Shown piece by piece: positions 7,841-11,791 of a stretch of 11,791 bases of DNA (positions are counted from its first letter, which is position 1; each line of letters begins with the position of its first letter). A program made the translations under genes and the position numbers. The notes under the pieces were generated by a model. That model was not told the DNA's origin. It worked only from the letters and a program-made list of their open reading frames with translations, and searched no databases. Origin of the DNA: Ectocarpus siliculosus (lineage: Eukaryota; Sar; Phaeophyceae; Ectocarpales; Ectocarpaceae); the NCBI GenBank assembly GCA_000310025.1, contig FN649727.1:7881108-7892898 (forward strand), given 5' to 3'.

Positions 7841-10129
7841 ATGACTGAACAGGACCAACAAGCACTGCAGAAAGGATTCCAGGGCCTGGGAGACAACATC
7901 GACAGATTCTATGCGAGACCCTTGCAGAAGGTATGGGGCAATCAACCACAGCTCGTTGGGTGTCAGGGATCCATCCGCACCCACTAAACTAACAGCAGTA
8001 TGGCTGTGGCGGTTCACTACAAGTATGCTGTATGGGGCTGGGCACAAGGAAACGAACCAAACAGGAGTAAGAGGTCGTTCGGGCTGCACGCCGACAGGCT
8101 TGTCTGGGTGTTTTTTGGTTCATTGTGATGGCGAAGGACATCTGCCACCGGTTGGTGTGTGTGCTACTACGGCGGTATATATTTACCACGTTGCTGCGGC
8201 GGAGGACAGCCGCATCTCAGCGGAGAGACAGAGACAGAGAGGACGGAGGTGGGGTGTGTGATGTGCAATACAACCACAGACGATACAACCACAGAGCTTC
8301 CTCCGCATCAGTTTCCAGAATGGCATGCACGTGAACAAGCTCTGCGACAGCAATCACCTCAACCAAGTCGTTTCGCATAAAAAATGAGTTATTCCTCCGG
8401 CAGCGAGAGCCAAACGGCCGTTTCAGGAGGCAACGAAACTCTCTCTATCCGGCAGCAGCTTTTGATGCATACAGGGAGCAGAGCTGAGCTATTCGACCTC
8501 ATTGGTAGCGCGTATGCAGCTCTACACAGTACCGTCGCCGTCAGCGGCAAAGGGAATCGCGTTCTGCCCTTGAAAGTTGAGAAGACATTAGAGAAAATAC
8601 TGCAATATCCGTTACGGCCCTGTAGTCTACATGCATCGCTTTCGATAGGCTGTACCCAATAACGGTCGGTGAAACATCAAGCGCACCTCCCCCTCTTTGT
8701 TCCGTCTACCGCACCGCCCGTCGAAGGCCGCGTATTTGTGCATGAGCAAGTGCAACGACAACAGCAAGATGTCCAGCGAAGCCGTCGCCGCGTGCATGAA
8801 AAGGTGCGAGGGCCCGCTGCAGGAGATCAACAAGGTCGTCCAGGAGGAGGTTGGTGGCTTGCAGGCGAGTCAAAGATACCATATCTCACGATGCATCACG
8901 ATGCATCATCGTTAGAATCGATCTCCACTCACTGAAAAGGCTCCAACACATCCCGTTCGACTGTGGCTATACCTCTAGCGGGTAGTTTTTCTGCGTGTTT
9001 GTTTGTTTTTTTCCTAATCATTAGCATGGATCACTGGATACCGTTTCGTCTTTCATCATCATAACAATCGATCAGTAGATAACATGGGTCCTTTGAGACG
9101 GTTGTCTCCGGGTTTGCGTTGCGGGTCGAGGTTGTTTTGTGGGATGTGTGGTGTGGGAGAACCACCCTCCTCGTGTTCCATGTGTCTTTGAGAATGGTAC
9201 GTGGAACGGCGGTGGACGATGCGTGCTGTGTGTTGCTCGCAAGTGTCAACTGCAACGGCGACATCAATGAGAAAATGCTACTCCACGCTCATCTTCGGTA
9301 CAAGCGTATTCACGCTCGTGCTCGCTTGACAAATCTACCCGCTGGTTGTGGTACTGCCGGGTGCTTGTGCTTGCACCACCCTACACAGCAGCATTTCACA
9401 ACGTTGCGCGCAGCGGAGGGGGGGGGCGTGCGCCAGAACTTTCTGCAGTGTCCCGCCGCAGCAGCGACACCAGTATCAATCGCACCCAAAGAGCGGGGGT
9501 TTTCACGCCACCATCGTGCACTACGTCGTCGTTGTCTTGCCCCTGCCGTAGAACCGGATGCAGCGCTGCGCCATGGATTGCGCCGCCGATGCGAAGGACT
9601 TGATTCCGGCCGGGGCGAAAGAGGGGGATGCGGTTGTGGAGCGAGCAATGGCGCAGGTGAGGCACCGGCAGCCGTAGATGTAGCATGCAGTCTGCGCTGG
9701 CGATCGATTTTTGCCCACGTGAAGCCAAGGAGGTAGGTACGGTGCTATCACTCGTGCGACGACACCTGACTCGGGGGATGTATCCGACGACTGCCCTTAT
9801 TCACTACCGCGGGAATGATTATGCACTACCAACGACTAGACCGCGGGTATAATTATGCACTACCAACGACTACAGCAGAACTCTACATCCGGTTTTCTGG
9901 CAGGTATTGCGGGTAGAAGCCACGACCGAAAAGTACTGTTGAGTGTGTGTGCCTGGGGCACAGGAAGTCAACGCGCCCTCCCTCCTCTTGTGCCTGTGTG
10001 TGCCTCTTGTTCCCTGCCCCTCAGAACATCAAATGCACAAGCGGGTGCGCGAAGAAGCATCTGGCGCTTCTGCCAAATATAGAGGCGAAAATTAAGGCGG
10101 TTGCGGAAATGGTGGCAAAATCGAGTTGA
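7841..10129 (+). CDS. FAM136A-like: FAM136A/DUF842-family twin-CX3C mitochondrial protein, copy 2 (canonical-looking), four exons
   Basis: Exons are 7841-7930, 8727-8864, 9552-9656 and 10025-10129, all joined at phase 0, giving 145 aa. Junctions seen are CAGAAG|GTATGG to TCGAAG|GCC, TTGCAG|GCGAGT to CCGTAG|AAC, and GCGCAG|GTGAGG to CCTCAG|AAC. The second intron therefore uses a GC donor. The CX3C motifs are CMSKC and CMKRC (exon 2), CAMDC (exon 3) and CTSGC (exon 4); the 13-residue spacer between the first two matches the human family member as I recall it. Exon 4 keeps a family-like HLALLP segment followed by a Lys-rich amphipathic helix, so this copy looks closer to the ancestral form. Predicted role, from family knowledge only: a small helical, disulfide-bonded protein of the mitochondrial intermembrane space. 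The ATG has A at -3 and follows a CAG/CAA-rich leader. It lies 1474 bp downstream of copy 1 on the same strand, with identical intron positions and about 40% protein identity, so the two are tandem duplicates. Confidence 0.87.
8384..8662 (+). CDS. Small unassigned ORF inside intron 1 of copy 2, very weak ENY2/Sus1-like pattern
   Basis: A 92-codon open frame starts at an ATG with a purine-rich AAAA context, inside the 796-nt first intron of copy 2 and on the same strand. Residues 21-41 (core IRQQLLMHTGSRAELFDLI) resemble the I-x-Q-x-L-x-x-x-G-x-R-x-x-L start of ENY2/Sus1 proteins. Residues 55-74 loosely follow the KG-x(4)-P-x-x-V-x(3)-L-x(3)-I pattern of the ENY2 C-terminus. The middle helices of ENY2, roughly 25-30 residues, would be missing. 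It could be a decayed gene fragment, a nested gene, a retained-intron product or chance. ORFs of this length are common by chance in this window, so only the residue pattern argues for it. Confidence 0.15.
   Translation: MSYSSGSESQTAVSGGNETLSIRQQLLMHTGSRAELFDLIGSAYAALHSTVAVSGKGNRVLPLKVEKTLEKILQYPLRPCSLHASLSIGCTQ
8865..9551 (+). other. Probable GC-AG intron (intron 2 of copy 2)
   Basis: Exon 2 ends TTGCAG and the intron begins GCGAGT, with the acceptor CCGTAG before AACCGG. The same junction in copy 1 is CTACAG|GTGAAC. No GT nearby keeps the reading frame and the conserved residue count up to the next CX3C motif. Apart from the C the donor is a perfect match to consensus, as is usual for GC donors. 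A sequencing error (T read as C) is the alternative. Confidence 0.75.
8886..8905. repeat. Two perfect 10-bp units just inside intron 2 of copy 2
   Basis: TCACGATGCA occurs twice in tandem, 22 bp after the GC donor at 8865, followed by a partial third unit. It could fold or bind a splicing factor, but nothing shows that it does. Confidence 0.7.
9806..9873. repeat. Two-copy 34-bp tandem repeat in intron 3 of copy 2
   Basis: Units 9806-9839 and 9840-9873 match at 31 of 34 positions, with shared core ATTATGCACTACCAACGACT. The repeat lies entirely in the 368-nt intron 3 (9657-10024). Confidence 0.9.
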
Positions 10130-10937
10130 CGATCCACGCCGAAGGATGTTCGCTGACTTTTCTTTTTTCTTTTTGAAGAAAGGGAAGGACACACCTTGTT
10201 GCTACTTTTGATAAAATAGTTGGAGCCATTTCGTGCTTCGTTTCAGTACGGTAACGAGATTGTCCTGAAAAAATCGGGGGGGCTCCGGTGCACAAAATTT
10301 CCGTTGGTCCCCCCGTCACCGAAATTTTACATTTTGGGGCTAATAGTTTGGTTTTGTGCATGAAGAGAGTGATGAGGGAGGGCACTGAAGGTTCCGCGCA
10401 ACTCCTGTTGGGAAAATATTTCATTGCGGCGTTCCCATGTGTGTCGCTCGATACGTTCGACGGCACGGCGTTAATTCGGGCTAGCCGGCGTAATGATTTG
10501 ATCTGTTAACTTGGAGGTTGACAACGTTCTTGCGAGAAGCGATATGGTGGTCCGGTATTGTGAAAGGGCTGTTTTCCGTTGTGCTCGTTAACTGCTGTGC
10601 CGTGCAGCGACGTTGAGCTGCCACACACTCCAAGAACGGGATGGAAGGCGTGGTAGAGGGAAGATGGTCGGAACGGTTCTTAAGATAATGTCAAGACAAC
10701 TTTTGATCGATGTCGATCGATCTTGGGGCACACCAAATGGAGAGGCTTGTTGACCGTTGATCTCCCCAGGCACGCGGAACAACCCGCAGGGCTATGCACA
10801 CGCATATGTACGCCAGTCTTACTCTTGCCCGTCTCTTGACTCGCGACTCAGCACATTGATTCTGTATCCAATGATGAACCGAATTTTCTTGGAGACGACT
10901 CGTTCGCCAGTTTTTTTCTTTTATTTTCTGCGTATCT

Positions 10938-11263
10938 AAATCCCCCGATGATGGGTATTTCGTAGTTTCCGCCACCGGTGGGGGATTAGTGTCTAAATAC
11001 GCCACCAGCTGTATCGCGCCCTACAAGGCACCAAATCGACGTAGGACATGCGCAACTTGTGTTGCTGTGTTGTGGGGCTATCGTGGGACCGATCTTGCAG
11101 CCGAAACGGTTCAGGTTTGGTGCAGCCATGGTTGATGGGGGAAATTCATCAGCTGCCCCAACCTGCCCCACTGGTGGGGTACATAGCCTTGAATACCCCA
11201 TCACCTGTATGTAGCCCTACAAGGCACCAATCGACGACGAAATACCCCACCGGGGGTGGATTT
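10938..11263. mobile_element. MITE-like repeat with imperfect terminal inverted repeats and an internal direct repeat
   Basis: The left end (10938-10966) and the reverse complement of the right end (11234-11263) share AAATCC, a C-rich run and GGGTATTTCGT. Inside, two direct repeats, 10971-11041 and 11165-11236, share CCCTACAAGGCACCAA and TCGACG plus similar flanks. No ORF in it looks like a transposase. Clear target-site duplications were not found. It could be a non-autonomous DNA element or a dispersed repeat of another kind. Confidence 0.45.
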
Positions 11264-11667
11264 CAGGCACGCCGTTTTACGGTTTTATTTTACATGAGGA
11301 ACGCCACCCTTATTGGTGTTCTAGACTCGTTTACTGCACGAACTGGATAAGAAACAGACAAAAAAAAAAGACCCATTCCTACTTGCCATGGTGCACGACT
11401 ACTACGATGTCGTTGTGCCTCGTAACGTCTGCTGAGAACACAGACTGCCGCCCCCGTTGACACATGCATCCTCAACGAACTCCATCATCATCACCATCCT
11501 ACCGGCAAGGTCCTTCTAGCTGCAGAATAAGTTCTCTCGGGAATACCTTTCAGCTCGCACCGAGACCGACCGCACTAACACGTATTCGTGCCCTTTCGAT
11601 TGTGATCCAGGAAGCCCCCGCCGTCTGTCCTCGTCCTACAATTGTCCTACAAGTAGTGCACAGCATG

Positions 11668-11791
11668 AGGCCATGACCCCCCCCCCCCCCCCAAAAAAAG
11701 CCATTTTACTACCCCCCGGCCTGCTTGCAAAACAATGTTCAAAACCCACCCAAGAAAAAAAAAAAGTCCTGCCCCCCCCCCCCCCCCCAAC
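11668..11791. other. Homopolymer C/A tract at the right window end, probable assembly artefact
   Basis: The last 120 bases contain C runs of about 15-16 bases and A runs of 7-11 bases around a short normal stretch (11699-11750). Together with the matching left end this suggests the window is a whole contig whose ends are poor quality. Confidence 0.65.

Larger units (their letters stand above)
10130..11791. other. Region after copy 2 without a recognised gene
   Basis: The first few hundred bases are likely the 3' UTR of copy 2, with no clear AATAAA. The rest holds the MITE-like repeat at 10938-11263 and the homopolymer end. Short open frames exist on both strands, but none has a recognisable domain or good splice context. 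Confidence 0.5.

Noticed and set aside
9119-9736. Longest open frame in the window (205 codons, plus strand)
   Set aside because: It crosses intron 2 and exon 3 of copy 2 in a different frame from the conserved cysteine-motif frame and has no domain-like content.
10268-10365. G/C-run hairpin with repeated AAAATTTC and TGCACAAAA pieces
   Set aside because: Arms are short and interrupted and no stable single structure or repeat boundary could be drawn; left as possible low-complexity sequence.
10704-10721. Clustered ATCGAT sites forming an imperfect palindrome
   Set aside because: Short and imperfect, with no nearby gene start; likely chance.

Overview
The window looks like a stretch of nuclear genome from a eukaryotic alga, most likely a stramenopile and perhaps a brown alga. 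The genes are small, phase-0, intron-rich and spread out. The six introns that can be placed by homology are 368 to 1237 nt (mean about 730 nt), which I recall as similar to Ectocarpus-type genomes. CAG/CTG-type microsatellites are common. A minus-strand exon carries a VTVP-x-GV-x-PGQ-x-F-x-V motif that I associate with stramenopile proteins. Nothing is bacterial or viral: there are no operons, no Shine-Dalgarno-led long ORFs and no phage or IS genes. The organism assignment is inference.

The centre of the window is a tandem, same-strand pair of four-exon genes of the FAM136A/DUF842 family (mitochondrial intermembrane-space twin-CX3C proteins). Copy 1 spans 3406-6366 (147 aa) and copy 2 spans 7841-10129 (145 aa). 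The exons were recovered by eye from splice signals and by aligning the two copies to each other and to the remembered human family pattern. All three introns sit at the same positions and phase in both copies, all eight CX3C cysteines are kept in each, and the proteins are about 40% identical by hand count. This indicates an old local duplication. Copy 2 keeps family features in its last exon that copy 1 has lost, and its intron 2 appears to be a GC-AG intron.

To the left, on the minus strand, are two probable exons. One (2758-2925) begins with an N-myristoylation-like Met-Gly start. The other (1136-1315) carries the VTVP/PGQ motif. If they belong to one gene, it is transcribed divergently from copy 1 across a gap of about 480 bp (2926-3405). 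Left of that (271-1135) is sequence with no firm gene, only a TATA-like site and an open frame with a short poly-Gln tract. The spacer between the two copies (6367-7840) holds a likely 3' UTR with AATAAA, clusters of TGACG motifs and two adjacent perfect palindromes. To the right (10130-11791) I see no convincing gene, but there is a roughly 326-bp MITE-like repeat (10938-11263) with inverted ends and an internal direct repeat.

Both ends of the window (about 1-175 and 11668-11791) are runs of G/C or C/A homopolymer that look like low-quality contig ends rather than biology. No tRNA, rRNA, CRISPR or transposase gene was recognised. There is no evidence of a novel multigene system. The most interesting points are the diverged twin-CX3C pair, the GC-AG intron, the MITE-like repeat and a weakly ENY2/Sus1-like ORF inside intron 1 of copy 2.
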